Origin: Roseovarius atlanticus
GTDB taxonomy: Bacteria > Pseudomonadota > Alphaproteobacteria > Rhodobacterales > Rhodobacteraceae
DNA: 64,000 bases
Direction: 5' to 3'
NCBI RefSeq assembly: GCF_001441615.1
Contig: NZ_LAXJ01000003.1
Span: 124,001-188,000, forward strand
The translations under genes were made by a program, and so were the position numbers. Positions 8,667 through 17,855 of this stretch are shown piece by piece; within the stretch, counting starts at the first letter, position 1, and each line of letters opens with the position of its first letter. The notes beneath the pieces were generated by a model. The model was not told the DNA's origin and searched no databases. It saw only the letters and a list, made by a program, of their open reading frames with translations.

Positions 8667-9610
8667 AACGGTTTTCGGAAGAGCTGATGGAACGGATGCC
8701 TGAGGGCATGCAGATGCCCCTGATCCTTGTCGAGGTCATGGATTGGCTGGAGGCGCAGGGCGCGCGCCAGACCACATGGCAGGGCGAGGCGCTGGAGTTC
8801 GAGCGGCAATCGCTGGCGCTTTATCCGGTGGCGGAGTGGCAGCAACCGGGCGCGAGCCACGCCGCGTTCAGTTATTACGGGACATTTTCGCTCAACGGTC
8901 CGCCGGCGCCGGTGGTGGACGAGGACGAGCGCGTGTTCCTTTTCGTGCAGACCGGCGGGGACGGATCGTATGCCGGGTTCTGGCTGGACGACCGGGGCAA
9001 GCAGTGGATCGTGCATCATGGGTCGGGGTCCGGCTCGGCCTGGTTCGGGGTGATTTCGGACGACCCGAAAGACCTGCTGCGGCTGCTGGCGGTGGGGTAC
9101 GAAGAGCCTGCGTTTGCAGAAGTGCATCCCTTGACGCCGCTGGAGGCGATGGTGCAGGGCAACGGGCTGGAAAGCGTGTTCCATCTGGCGCAGATGATCG
9201 CGGCGGATCGGCTGGACGGGGCAGAGGGTATCGCGGATTTCGAAGACCGGCGCGACGACCTGGCCGAGGATCTGGCGGATCAGATGGAAGCGGGGGAGCG
9301 AGTGGCCGACGGCTGGGGCCTGCCTATCCCGCCGGTCGCGTTCCAGACTTGTCTGCGAGAGGTCCACGGGATCGCCACGCCACGGCGGGCGTCGGATTTC
9401 CTGCCCTTTCCGGCTTCGGACGGGGCCGATCCGGGGGATGATCCGTTTTATCGCTGGCTGACAGCGCATCAGCCGGAGCCCTCGGACGAGGCGCAGGGAC
9501 GTCTGAAGGAACTGGACGAACTGGCCGAGGAGATGATCCGCCAGATCGACGCAGGGAAAGAGCCGGACCCGGAGCTTTTGCGACGCATGGAGGCGCTCTC
9601 CAAGCCCTGA
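8660..9610 (+). CDS. Hypothetical cytoplasmic protein cotranscribed with the desaturase
   Basis: The 316-residue protein has no signal peptide or membrane segment and is acidic. Residues about 20-200 form a globular domain with WIVHHGSGSGSAWFGVISDDPKDLLRLLAVGYEEP, which faintly recalls SUKH (Smi1/Knr4-like) proteins; that resemblance is weak. The last 70 residues are rich in Glu/Asp and probably helical. It overlaps the desaturase by 7 bases, so translation is likely coupled and a functional link is possible. No catalytic motif can be pointed to. Confidence 0.6.
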   Translation: MVKRFSEELMERMPEGMQMPLILVEVMDWLEAQGARQTTWQGEALEFERQSLALYPVAEWQQPGASHAAFSYYGTFSLNGPPAPVVDEDERVFLFVQTGGDGSYAGFWLDDRGKQWIVHHGSGSGSAWFGVISDDPKDLLRLLAVGYEEPAFAEVHPLTPLEAMVQGNGLESVFHLAQMIAADRLDGAEGIADFEDRRDDLAEDLADQMEAGERVADGWGLPIPPVAFQTCLREVHGIATPRRASDFLPFPASDGADPGDDPFYRWLTAHQPEPSDEAQGRLKELDELAEEMIRQIDAGKEPDPELLRRMEALSKP

Positions 9611-9692
9611 GCCGCGGGCCGGGCCGGCGTGGCTTGCGCAAACGCGTCAGGCGGGGTAACCCCGGCGCGATGGATTTGGCCGGACAGACGAC

Positions 9693-10763
9693 ATGGATGA
9701 CCTGAGAGACAAGTACCTGAAAGCCATTGCCGAGGCCGGTGACGAGGCCGCGCTGGAGGATCTGCGCGTGCAGGCCGTGGGCAAGAAGGGCGAGGTCGCG
9801 CTGAAGATGCGCGAGCTGGGCAAGATGACGCCCGAAGAGCGGCAGGAGATGGGGCCGAAGCTGAACGCGCTGAAGGACGAAATCAACTCTGCGCTGGCGG
9901 CCAAGAAGGTTGCGCTGGCCGATGCCGCGCTGGACGAACGGCTGCGCGAGGAATGGCTGGACGTGACCCTGCCGGGGCGGCCGCGCCGCCAGGGCACGAT
10001 CCACCCGATCAGCCAGGTGACCGAGGAAGTCACGGCGATCTTCGCCGACATGGGCTTTGCCGTGGCCGAGGGGCCGCAGATCGATACCGACTGGTATAAT
10101 TTCGATGCGTTGAACATCCCCAGCCACCACCCCGCGCGGGCGGAGATGGACACGTTCTATATGCACCGGACCGAGGGGGACGACCGCGCGCCAGACGTGC
10201 TGCGCACGCACACCTCGCCGGTGCAGATCCGGCACCTGGAAAAGCATGGCGCGCCCTGCCGGATCATCGCGCCGGGCCGGGTTTATCGTGCGGATTACGA
10301 CCAGACCCACACGCCGATGTTCCACCAGGTCGAGGGGCTGGCCATCGACAAGGATATCTCGATGGCGAACCTGAAATGGGTGCTGGAAGAGTTCTTTACC
10401 GCCTATTTCGGCACCTCGGTGAAGACCCGCTTCCGCGCCTCGCACTTTCCCTTCACCGAACCGTCGGCGGAGGTGGACATCCAGTGCGCCTTTGAGGGCG
10501 GCACGGTCAAGGTGGGCGAGGGCGACGACTGGCTGGAAGTGCTGGGGTCGGGCATGGTGCATCCCCATGTGCTGCGCTCGGGCGGGATCGACCCGGAGGA
10601 ATGGCAGGGCTTTGCATTCGGCATGGGGATCGACCGGATCGCGATGCTAAAATACGGCATCCCGGACCTGCGGGCATTCTTCGACAGTGATCTGCGGTGG
10701 CTGCGGCACTACGGCTTCGCGGCGCTGGACGTGCCGACGCTGCATGGGGGCCTGAGCCGCTGA
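9693..10763 (+). CDS. pheS: Phenylalanine--tRNA ligase alpha subunit
   Basis: The 356-residue protein has the normal length for alpha subunits. An N-terminal coiled coil (about 1-85) precedes the class II aminoacyl-tRNA synthetase core. Motifs include [18 protein letters not shown]-type [49 protein letters not shown] (motif 2 region) and [22 protein letters not shown] (motif 3). It charges tRNA-Phe together with the PheT beta subunit. pheT does not follow directly; a small membrane-anchored protein and a BLUF gene come next, and pheT is not in this window. Confidence 0.97.
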   Translation: MDDLRDKYLKAIAEAGDEAALEDLRVQAVGKKGEVALKMRELGKMTPEERQEMGPKLNALKDEINSALAAKKVALADAALDERLREEWLDVTLPGRPRRQGTIHPISQVTEEVTAIFADMGFAVAEGPQIDTDWYNFDALNIPSHHPARAEMDTFYMHRTEGDDRAPDVLRTHTSPVQIRHLEKHGAPCRIIAPGRVYRADYDQTHTPMFHQVEGLAIDKDISMANLKWVLEEFFTAYFGTSVKTRFRASHFPFTEPSAEVDIQCAFEGGTVKVGEGDDWLEVLGSGMVHPHVLRSGGIDPEEWQGFAFGMGIDRIAMLKYGIPDLRAFFDSDLRWLRHYGFAALDVPTLHGGLSR

Positions 10764-11209
10764 GCGTCGGGCAAGGCATTCTGGCGCTTTTGTGCGTCAT
10801 TGCCGTGCTGTTGACCTACATCGCGGTCACCGTGACGCGGGCGTTTCGGCGGCTGACCGAGGCCCGGATCAGGCTCTATACCGAGCATTTGACCCATCTG
10901 CACGCGATGGCGCACGCCCTGAATCACGGGCAGGATCTGCCCGAGCGTGCGCCGGGGGAGGACCGGGCGATCGACGTGATCGCGTCGGTCGCGGTGATGC
11001 GGGCCAGCACCGAGGCCTATGAGGCGGTGCTGGCCTATCACCATGCCAGGAGCGAGGGGCAGGGCGCGGCGCGGATCGAGGCGGCGAAGCAGGCGCTGGA
11101 GGCAAAGCTGGTCGAACTGAACGCGAGGATGCGCGACGATTTGAAGCTGAACCGTGGCGCGGGCCAGATTCCGAATGCAGAGCTGTTTCGCGCCCAGCGC
11201 GGATCGTGA
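10760..11209 (+). CDS. Membrane-anchored hypothetical protein downstream of pheS
   Basis: The frame encodes one N-terminal transmembrane helix ([19 protein letters not shown]) and a helical, charged soluble domain of about 120 residues. The start is uncertain. An ATG at 10697 lies deep inside pheS and would give an unlikely leader. CTG at 10760 would overlap the pheS stop as CTGA, and TTG at 10790 or GTG at 10805 are shorter options. It probably anchors a small cytoplasmic helical domain to the inner membrane. Translational coupling to pheS is likely given the overlap. I do not recognise a family. Confidence 0.55.
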   Translation: MSVGQGILALLCVIAVLLTYIAVTVTRAFRRLTEARIRLYTEHLTHLHAMAHALNHGQDLPERAPGEDRAIDVIASVAVMRASTEAYEAVLAYHHARSEGQGAARIEAAKQALEAKLVELNARMRDDLKLNRGAGQIPNAELFRAQRGS

Positions 11210-11264
11210 TCGCGTAGACAGCGCAGCGTTCGTGGCTTAGGCTGAGCGCGAAAGGAGCCCTGCC

Positions 11265-11681
11265 ATGGCGCTCACGCAGTTGATCTATGCCTCTCGCCCT
11301 TTCGGATATGACGACGCGATGCTGGCCGGTATCCTGCTGGATGCGCGGCGGTGCAATAAACGCGATGACATCACCGGGGCGCTGATCTGTCGGGCGGATC
11401 TGTACCTGCAATTGCTGGAAGGGCCGAAGGACGCGGTCGAGGCGTGCTATGCGCGGATCAAGCGTGACGACCGGCATATCGAGCCGCGCAATCTTTTGAC
11501 GCGCAGCATCAAGACACGATTATTTCCGGCCTGGGCGATGCGGGACGACCCGGCGCAATCCTGGATCTGGAGCCGCGAGGCAGTGCGCGCGGGGGCGGTG
11601 GAGCAGGCGACCGAGGACGAGGTTCTGGGCTTTTTCAATCGGCTGGCGGCCGATGGCGTGGTGCCGTTTCCGCAGGATTAG
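11265..11681 (+). CDS. BLUF-domain blue-light sensor protein
   Basis: The 138-residue protein is nearly all BLUF domain, a flavin-binding blue-light receptor. The known photocycle residues are in place: Tyr8 in QLIYASR, Asn31 in RRCNKRDDITG, Gln49 in LYLQLLEG, and Trp90/Met92 in FPAWAM, matching the AppA/Slr1694 pattern. The C-terminal 40 residues are a short helical cap with no output domain, so it must signal through a partner. AAGGAG precedes the ATG. It sits between pheS and a YrhK gene as a probable single gene. The output partner is not evident among its neighbours. Confidence 0.92.
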   Translation: MALTQLIYASRPFGYDDAMLAGILLDARRCNKRDDITGALICRADLYLQLLEGPKDAVEACYARIKRDDRHIEPRNLLTRSIKTRLFPAWAMRDDPAQSWIWSREAVRAGAVEQATEDEVLGFFNRLAADGVVPFPQD

Positions 11682-11754
11682 GGTCAATTGCTTGCCAATT
11701 GGGGCGACGTGGGCTTTCTAGGGTGCGACTTTCGACAGACCTCGGGAGAATGCC

Positions 11755-12033
11755 ATGCAGATGTTCAAGGACAAGCGCCATGTCAGTGCCGAGACGCGGC
11801 GGCTATACGCGATATTCGAGCTGTTGCACACGCTGGCGGATTTCGTCGCGGCGTTCTCGTTCCTGATCGGGTCGATCCTGTTTCTGTGGAAAGCGACGGA
11901 AACCGTGGCGGTCTGGCTGTTCATCGTGGGGTCGGTGTTCTTTTGCCTGAAGCCAACGCTGAAGCTGATCCGCGAGGTCAAGCTGGCCTCGATCGGGGAT
12001 ACGGAGGACCTGGCGGAGCGGTACAGGCCTTGA
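11755..12033 (+). CDS. YrhK-like domain membrane protein
   Basis: The 92-residue protein has two membrane helices (about 20-45 and 50-67) in the arrangement of the YrhK family: RRLYAIFELLHTLADFVAAFSFLIGSI followed by WLFIVGSVFFCLKPTLKLIREV. The short C-terminal tail is cytoplasmic and charged. The family has no established function; members are small inner-membrane proteins. A GGGAGAA site precedes the ATG. It lies between the BLUF gene and the guanidino hydrolase, with gaps of about 70 and 120 bp, so operon membership is uncertain. Confidence 0.75.
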   Translation: MQMFKDKRHVSAETRRLYAIFELLHTLADFVAAFSFLIGSILFLWKATETVAVWLFIVGSVFFCLKPTLKLIREVKLASIGDTEDLAERYRP

Positions 12034-12153
12034 GGTTTCGTGCTCGCGACGGCTCTGTTTTGCGCAATGACCGTGCGCGACGGCGGTGCCGGTGCGGTCG
12101 CGCTTGACTTGGGCGCGGCATCGGCTCAGCCTTTCGCGCAAAGGAGAGCGGAC

Positions 12154-13086
12154 ATGAAAGATCAACCGGCTGACAATTTTACCCTGCGCGCGCGGCGCGA
12201 GGGCGGCGGCACGCCCAGGCTGAACGACTGGGGGGCGGATAGCGATTACGGCACGTTGCGGTCGGTCCTGTTGGGGCCGGTCGAGAATTACCGGTGGCTG
12301 AAAACATCCTCGGTGAGCAAGAAGACGCTGCGGCGGGGCGTGGAATTCGACCCTGATATAGCCAAAAAGCAGCATGCCGAGATGGTCAGCGCCTATGAAA
12401 GCGCGGGTGTCGAGGTGCATACGCATGTGCCGGACCCCGAGCTGCCCTACCAAGTCTATGCGCGGGACAGTTCGGTGATGACGCCCTATGGCGCGATCAT
12501 CACGCATATGTCGCAATACTGGCGCCGGGGCGAGAATTTCCGGGCGATCGAGACGTATCAGTCCTTGGGCATTCCGATTTACGATTTCGTCACTGCGGGC
12601 ACCTTCGAGGGCGGCGATTTCAACGTGATCGAGCCGGGCTGCGTTTTGATCGGCTGGGAAGGCGAGGAAGGCCGGACCATGGAGCAGGGCGCCCGCCAGG
12701 TGGCGTCGTGGATGGAGGCCGAGGGCTGGGAAGTGAAGCTCGCGGATATCGACCCGTTCTACGTGCATATCGACCTGATGGTGGTGATGCTGGCGCCGAA
12801 GCTGGCTGCGGTCTGCACCGATTGCACCGATCCCGAGATCGTCGACTGGCTGCGCTCGAAGAAGATCGAGATCGTCGAGGTGCCGTTCCAGGAGACCATC
12901 GCGCTGGGCTGTAACGTGGTGGCGCTGGGGCAGGACCGGGTGCTGCTGCCGGAAGGCTCGAAGACGCTGAAAGAGAAGCTGAAGGCGTTGGGGTTCACCA
13001 TCTATGACCCGGACCTGAGTATGATCACCCAAGGGGGTGGCGGCGTGCATTGCATGTGTCAGAGCCTGATCCGCGACCCGGGGTGA
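12154..13086 (+). CDS. Arginine deiminase / dimethylarginine hydrolase family (guanidino-modifying) enzyme
   Basis: The 310-residue protein belongs to the pentein, guanidino-modifying superfamily. Asp105 (YARDSSV), Glu152 and Asp155 (FEGGD), His205 (FYVHIDLM) and nucleophile Cys300 near the C-terminus (GGGGVHCMCQSL) match the family catalytic set. Such enzymes hydrolyse arginine, methylated arginines or related guanidines to citrulline-type products, or transfer amidino groups. Substrate choice cannot be read. The start at 12154 is preferred because AAGGAG lies 8 bases upstream; upstream in-frame codons would add a low-quality leader. It may provide nitrogen from guanidino compounds. Confidence 0.82.
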   Translation: MKDQPADNFTLRARREGGGTPRLNDWGADSDYGTLRSVLLGPVENYRWLKTSSVSKKTLRRGVEFDPDIAKKQHAEMVSAYESAGVEVHTHVPDPELPYQVYARDSSVMTPYGAIITHMSQYWRRGENFRAIETYQSLGIPIYDFVTAGTFEGGDFNVIEPGCVLIGWEGEEGRTMEQGARQVASWMEAEGWEVKLADIDPFYVHIDLMVVMLAPKLAAVCTDCTDPEIVDWLRSKKIEIVEVPFQETIALGCNVVALGQDRVLLPEGSKTLKEKLKALGFTIYDPDLSMITQGGGGVHCMCQSLIRDPG

Positions 13087-13097
13087 CCCGAATGAGT

Positions 13098-13192
13098 GGC
13101 TGCGCCACGCAGGTTTATTGGGAAGAGGGGCCAGCCCCTCACGTTGAAACTGCGTTTCAACGCTCTCCCCGGGATATTTTCGGCCAGAAGAA
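13098..13192. repeat. Composite intergenic repeat, GGGATATTT family, copy 1
   Basis: The gap between two same-strand genes holds consecutive hairpins: CTGCG/CGCAG, GAGGGG/CCCCTC (13125-13140) and CGTTGAAAC-TGC-GTTTCAACG (13142-13162). They are followed by the block GGGATATTTTCGGCCAGAAG (13171-13190). Related blocks occur at 25746-25768 and 28156-28189, and the GGCTNCGCCNCGCAGGTT start recurs at 28053. It also leads into the next gene, so it may act on read-through. Confidence 0.6.
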
Positions 13193-13201
13193 GAGATCGT
13201 G

Positions 13202-14578
13202 ATGCGGGCTCTGCCGGTCTGCCTTGCTCTGTTCTGGGGCGGGATGGCGTGGGCGCATGCGTCGGAACAGAGTTTCGTGCTGCTTTTGCCGACGGATGTC
13301 TATATCGCGGCGGGGGTGGCGAGTGTCGTTCTGACGGTGCTGTTGCTGGCGGTGTTGCCGGCGCGTGCGGGGGAGGCGGTGTTTTCGCCGACGCCGCTGC
13401 TGCGGCGGCCGCGCTGGGCTGTGCGGCATGGGACCAGCCTGTTGGCGACGGGGGTGCTGGCCTTTGCGGTGTGGCAGGGGTTCGCCGGGCCGCGCACGCC
13501 GATGGAGAACCCGATGCCGCTGCTGGTCTGGACGGTGTGGTGGGTTGCCCTGGTGAGCCTGCAGGGGCTGTTCGGCAATCACTGGCGGTGGACGAATCCG
13601 TGGACGGGGGTGGTTGCGGTGTTGGCGCGGTGGACGGGGATGCGGCGATTGATGCGCTATCCGCGCGGGTGGGGGTACTGGCCGGCTGTGGCTTTGTTCG
13701 TGGCCTTTGCGGCGTTCCTTTTGTGCGACCCGGCGCCGGCCGATCCGGCGCGGCTGGCGAGCGTTGTGGGGATTTACTGGTACGCGGTGCTGTTCGGTGT
13801 GCTGCTCTTTGGACCTGCGTTCCTGTTGCGGGGCGAGATGGTGACGGTGGTGATGCGAGCCTATGGGCGCATGGGGCTGTTTGCCCGGGCGCGCGGGCGG
13901 CTGGCGGTTGGCCTATGGGGGTGGCAGGGCGTTGTGCGGCGGGCGCCGCCGCTGGCGCTGGCGGTGCTGATGGTGTTCCTGCTGGGGACGGGCAGTTTCG
14001 ACGGGCTGCACGAGACCTTCTGGTGGCTGGGGGTGATCGGGGTCAATCCGCTGGAGTTTCCGGGCCGGTCGGCGGTTGTTATGCCGAACCTTATTGGATT
14101 GGTGGTGGCCAACCTTGGGCTGCTGGCGGTGTTTGCGGCCTGCCTATGGCTGGGCGAGCGGATTGCCGGGACGGGGCGGAGCCTGCGGGCGTCGGTGTGC
14201 CTGTTTGCGCCGTCGATTCTGCCGATCGCGCTGGGCTACCACGTGGCGCATTACCTGTCGGCGTTTCTGGTCGAAGGGCAATACGTGGTGCTGATGCTGG
14301 ATGATCCGTTGTCGAGCGGGGCCCACTTGCTGGGCCTCGACGGGTTTTATGTGACCACGGGGTTCTTCAACACGCAGGACACGGTGCGGCGGATCTGGCT
14401 GAGCCAGGCCGGCGCGGTGGTGGTGGGGCATGTGGTGGCGATATTGATGGCGCACGCGCTGGCCATGCGGGACGGGGCCGACCGGCGGCGCGCCGTGCTG
14501 GGGCAGGCGCCGCTGGCGGTGTTCATGGTGTGCTACACGTTTTTCGGGCTGTGGCTGCTGGCCTCGCCGCGCGGTTGA
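13202..14578 (+). CDS. Polytopic membrane protein, unknown function
   Basis: The 458-residue protein begins with a cleavable-looking signal (MRALPVCLALFWGGMAWAHA) and has about ten further hydrophobic helices. Notable soluble motifs include SLQGLFGNHWRWTNPW and a later HVAHYLSAFLVEGQYVVLMLDDPLS region with histidines within or next to membrane helices, which could bind metal or haem. ATG 13202 is chosen over the GTG one codon earlier. It lies 87 bp before the transporter cluster on the same strand, and could be the first gene of that transcript. No family is recognised; a role in transport or redox is speculation. Confidence 0.65.
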   Translation: MRALPVCLALFWGGMAWAHASEQSFVLLLPTDVYIAAGVASVVLTVLLLAVLPARAGEAVFSPTPLLRRPRWAVRHGTSLLATGVLAFAVWQGFAGPRTPMENPMPLLVWTVWWVALVSLQGLFGNHWRWTNPWTGVVAVLARWTGMRRLMRYPRGWGYWPAVALFVAFAAFLLCDPAPADPARLASVVGIYWYAVLFGVLLFGPAFLLRGEMVTVVMRAYGRMGLFARARGRLAVGLWGWQGVVRRAPPLALAVLMVFLLGTGSFDGLHETFWWLGVIGVNPLEFPGRSAVVMPNLIGLVVANLGLLAVFAACLWLGERIAGTGRSLRASVCLFAPSILPIALGYHVAHYLSAFLVEGQYVVLMLDDPLSSGAHLLGLDGFYVTTGFFNTQDTVRRIWLSQAGAVVVGHVVAILMAHALAMRDGADRRRAVLGQAPLAVFMVCYTFFGLWLLASPRG

Positions 14579-14665
14579 GGCCAGTCCGGTCAAAACACTG
14601 GACAAACCGGGGCGCGCTTCGCAGGATCGTGCCAAAGTCATTTCAAAGGACGGGGAGAGTTCGCG

Positions 14666-15952
14666 ATGACCAAGCTGATCAAGGGCACGTCGCGCCGGGG
14701 CGCGCTTAAGACACTGGCCGGGGCCGCAGCGGGGGCGGCGAGCCTGCCGCTTTGGGCGCGGTATGCGCAGGCGCAGAGTTCAGAGCCGATCAAGATCGGG
14801 TTTCAGCAGCACAGCACCGGTATCGGGGCCGCCTATGGCCGCTGGTACGGGCGCACCACCGAGGCGGCGGTGAAGCTGATCAACGAGGGCGGCGGCATCA
14901 ATGGCCGGATGGTCGAGATCATCGCCGAGGATGACGGCACCGACCCCAAGCGCGGCGCCGAGGTGGTGGAGAAATTCGCCAACCAGCATGGCTGTGACGT
15001 GGGGTTCGGCACGCTGTTTTCGCATGTGGTTATCGGGTCCGCGCCGCGCGCCGGGGAGTTGAAGCTGCCCTATTTCGTGGTCTCGGAAGGGCATCACGTG
15101 GCGAGCGGGATGCTGAACCGCTATACCCTGCAACCGGGCATCACCGACGTGAAAAGCCAGGTGCAGGCGATGGCGCCTTACGTGTCGGAGAACCTCGGGA
15201 AAAAGGTCACGATGATCTTTCCCGATTTTGCATTCGGTCACGATCACCGGGATTTCTTTAGCGCCGCGATTGCCGAACAGGGCGGCGAGGTGCTGGCGCA
15301 GATCGCGATCCCGCCGAGCGAGACGAGCTTTACCAAGTATTTCCCGCAGATCCCGCGCGATACCGAGGTGTTGTATCACGTGATGGTGGGGCCTGCGGTT
15401 CTGACCTTCGTGAAGGAGCTGGGCGAGTTCTTTGGCGATCAGGGGCCGGAGATCTTTGGTTTTATCGACAGCCTGGAGGCGGTGGATATTTCCAGCCCGG
15501 GCTTGGAATTCCTGGAAGGCACGTATTTCTGGGAAGGGATGCCGCGTTACGCACAGGACGACCAGAGCGAGCACGAAAAGTTCTATCGCGAGGCGGTGGG
15601 CGTGGACGAGACCGGCGCGTCGGTCAGCGACCCGAGCGACGTGTCGACCTATGCGCATATGTTCGGCTGCTGGGAGACGCTGCATGTCATCAAGGCCGGT
15701 ATGGAGGCGTCGGGCTATGCCGGGCCGCTGGACCGCGCCAAGCTGATCGAGGCGGTCGAGGCGATGGGCGACATGCCCGAAAGCCAGGCGCATCCGCAGG
15801 GGGCCAAGCGGTTCAACGGCAAGACGCACCAGGTGTTCGGGCATCAGCATATCAGCCGGGTCGAGAATGGGCGGCTGGTGCGGGTGCATACGACGTCGAT
15901 CGAGGACACGATGTATCCCGACGAGGTGGATTACACCACGCAGCCGCTGTGA
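14666..15952 (+). CDS. Liv-family ABC transporter substrate-binding protein (Tat-exported)
   Basis: The 428-residue periplasmic protein has the periplasmic-binding fold used by branched-chain amino acid and amide/urea ABC importers (IKIGFQQHSTGIGAAYGRWYGR, AAVKLINEGGGINGRMVEIIAEDDGTDPKRGAEV). Residues 8-37 form a twin-arginine signal (TSRRGALKTLAGAAAGAAS, cleavage near AQA), so it is probably folded before export. It is the first gene of a tight cluster with two permeases, two ATPases and heterocycle-catabolism enzymes, so its ligand is more likely the catabolic substrate than leucine. The ligand itself is unknown. Confidence 0.9.
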   Translation: MTKLIKGTSRRGALKTLAGAAAGAASLPLWARYAQAQSSEPIKIGFQQHSTGIGAAYGRWYGRTTEAAVKLINEGGGINGRMVEIIAEDDGTDPKRGAEVVEKFANQHGCDVGFGTLFSHVVIGSAPRAGELKLPYFVVSEGHHVASGMLNRYTLQPGITDVKSQVQAMAPYVSENLGKKVTMIFPDFAFGHDHRDFFSAAIAEQGGEVLAQIAIPPSETSFTKYFPQIPRDTEVLYHVMVGPAVLTFVKELGEFFGDQGPEIFGFIDSLEAVDISSPGLEFLEGTYFWEGMPRYAQDDQSEHEKFYREAVGVDETGASVSDPSDVSTYAHMFGCWETLHVIKAGMEASGYAGPLDRAKLIEAVEAMGDMPESQAHPQGAKRFNGKTHQVFGHQHISRVENGRLVRVHTTSIEDTMYPDEVDYTTQPL

Positions 15953-15987
15953 CGATTGCGGCGGGCGGGGGCGTGTGACCTGACCTG

Positions 15988-16914
15988 ATGGAGTTCGGAC
16001 CTCATCTGATCCTCGCCACGCTGGAAGGCGCGGTGACGGCGGCGGTGCTGGCGTTGACTGCCGTTGGCCTGAGCCTTGTTTTTGGCGTGATGCGGGTTGT
16101 GAACATCGCGCATGGCGAGTTCTACATGCTGGGCGCGGTGATTGCCTGGTACGTGGCGCAGATGTTGGGCGGGCATCCGGCGCTGGGGTTTGTCGCAGCA
16201 CTGGTGATCGCGCCGCTGGTCGTGGGGGCGCTCGCGGCCGCGGCGGATGTGACCATACTAAAGCGTATTGAGTATGATCCCGAGCGGACGATCGTGGCGA
16301 CGATTGGCCTTTTGTACATTATCCAGCAGTTGACGTTGATGACCTATGGCCCCGAGGCGCGGCCCGTGGAGGCACCTTTCAGTGGGCGGATCGAGTTGCC
16401 TTGGTTCGACTGGTTCGAGACACTGTTCGGCATGGCGCAGCCCTGGGGGTGGAGCATCACGTCCTACAAGCTGTTCGTGATCTTTGCCGCGGGCGCGGTG
16501 CTGTGCGGCGTCTGGGCGATGATGGCGCGGACGCGGATCGGGTTGTTGATGCGGGCGACGCAGGCGGATCGGGACATGGCGCTGGCCTTCGGCATCCCGG
16601 TCGAGCGGGTCTATGCGCTGGTCTTCGGGATCGGTGCGGGGCTGGCGGCGCTGGGGGCGGTTCTGATCGTGCCCATTCAGCAGGCGCATTACCTGATGGG
16701 GGTGGAGCCATTGTTGCTGGCCTTCATCGTGGTGATCATCGGCGGGCTAGGGAGCTTGCCGGGCACGGTTCTGGCGGCGCTGTTCATCGGGTTGAGCGAC
16801 GGGATTATCTCGGTCTTCTTCTCGCCGACGTTGGCCAAGATCCTGGCGACGCTGCTGGTAGGGCTGGTCCTGGTGTTCCGGCCGCAGGGGCTGTTCGGGA
16901 CGCGGACGGCATGA
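15988..16914 (+). CDS. Liv-family ABC transporter permease (LivH-like)
   Basis: The 308-residue protein has eight or so membrane helices and the LivH core motifs: LALTAVGLSLVFGVMRVVNIAHGEFYMLGA near the N-terminus, QADRDMALAFGIPVERVYALVFGIGAGLAALGAVL as the ATPase-coupling loop, and a C-terminal VLVFRPQGLFG. It forms the inner-membrane channel with the next gene product. Its stop overlaps the next ATG (ATGA at 16911), so the two are translationally coupled. Confidence 0.93.
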   Translation: MEFGPHLILATLEGAVTAAVLALTAVGLSLVFGVMRVVNIAHGEFYMLGAVIAWYVAQMLGGHPALGFVAALVIAPLVVGALAAAADVTILKRIEYDPERTIVATIGLLYIIQQLTLMTYGPEARPVEAPFSGRIELPWFDWFETLFGMAQPWGWSITSYKLFVIFAAGAVLCGVWAMMARTRIGLLMRATQADRDMALAFGIPVERVYALVFGIGAGLAALGAVLIVPIQQAHYLMGVEPLLLAFIVVIIGGLGSLPGTVLAALFIGLSDGIISVFFSPTLAKILATLLVGLVLVFRPQGLFGTRTA

Positions 16915-17855
16915 GCATGGGCGGGCGCGTTTTGGGGCTGCACTTGGGTCTGCTGGTGGTGTTGTTTGCGTTGCAGTTCGTGCTGCCGGCGTATCACCAC
17001 GGGAATATTGCGCGGATCATGGTGCTGGCCTCTTATGCGGTGGGGTACAACATTCTGTTTGGCTACACGGGGCTTTTGAGTCTGGGGCACGCCCTGTTCT
17101 TTGCTGCCGGTATGTACGGCATGGGGCTGACGATCCAGCACGCGGGGTTCACGCCTGCGCCTGCGTTGATCGCGGGGATCTTGGCGGGGGCGCTGGTGGC
17201 CGGGGGGCTGGCGCTGTTGGCGCTCAGGACCTCCGGCGTGGCGTTCATGATCGTGACGCTGATGTTCGCGCAGGCGGGCTACCTGACGATCCTCTATTTC
17301 GGGGAATACACGCGCGGCGATGAGGGGTTCGTGATCCAGCAGGCGCAAAGGGTGCTGTGGGGGATCGACCTGAGTGATCCGACGGCGCGGTATTTCGCGG
17401 CGTGGGGGCTGTTCTCGGTCTGCTTTCTGCTGTCGTTGTGGTTGGTGCAGAGCCGGTTCGGGCGGACGCTGATCGCCATTCGCGAGAATGAGGAACGAGT
17501 GCGGATGCTGGGCTACGACACCTATGCGCACAAGCTGGGGGCGATGGTGGTGTCGGGGACGATCTCGGCGGCGGCGGGGGCCTTTTATGGACTGCTTTTC
17601 GGCTATGCCGGGGCGACGTTCGGGTCGGTTCAGTATTCGATCTTTCCGCTTTTGTGGGTTCTGTTGGGCGGGGCTGGCACGGTGCTGGGGCCGTTCGTGG
17701 GCACGCTCTTCATGTTCTACCTGATTGACCTCAGTTCCGGCGTCACCTCGGCCTATATGCTGATCGCGGGCGTGGCGCTGGTGCTGCTGACGCTCTTCGC
17801 GCCACAGGGCCTGACCGGGGAAGTGCGGCGGCGGCTGTGGAAAGGGTTGCCGTGA
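16911..17855 (+). CDS. Liv-family ABC transporter permease (LivM-like)
   Basis: The 314-residue inner-membrane protein contains the LivM signature YAVGYNILFGYTGLLSLGHALFFAAGMY, the coupling loop RFGRTLIAIRENEERVRMLGYDTYAHKL and the C-terminal LLTLFAPQGLTGEVRRR. It pairs with the LivH-like permease. The start is ATG 16911, overlapping the previous stop by four bases; the same frame stays open far upstream inside the previous gene, but that is shadow sequence. The stop is shared with the start of the ATPase gene (TGATG). Confidence 0.93.
   Translation: MSMGGRVLGLHLGLLVVLFALQFVLPAYHHGNIARIMVLASYAVGYNILFGYTGLLSLGHALFFAAGMYGMGLTIQHAGFTPAPALIAGILAGALVAGGLALLALRTSGVAFMIVTLMFAQAGYLTILYFGEYTRGDEGFVIQQAQRVLWGIDLSDPTARYFAAWGLFSVCFLLSLWLVQSRFGRTLIAIRENEERVRMLGYDTYAHKLGAMVVSGTISAAAGAFYGLLFGYAGATFGSVQYSIFPLLWVLLGGAGTVLGPFVGTLFMFYLIDLSSGVTSAYMLIAGVALVLLTLFAPQGLTGEVRRRLWKGLP

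Noticed and set aside
16401..16910. N-terminal extension of the LivM-like frame
   Set aside because: The frame is open through the LivH-like gene, but homology and the ATGA overlap place the start at 16911.
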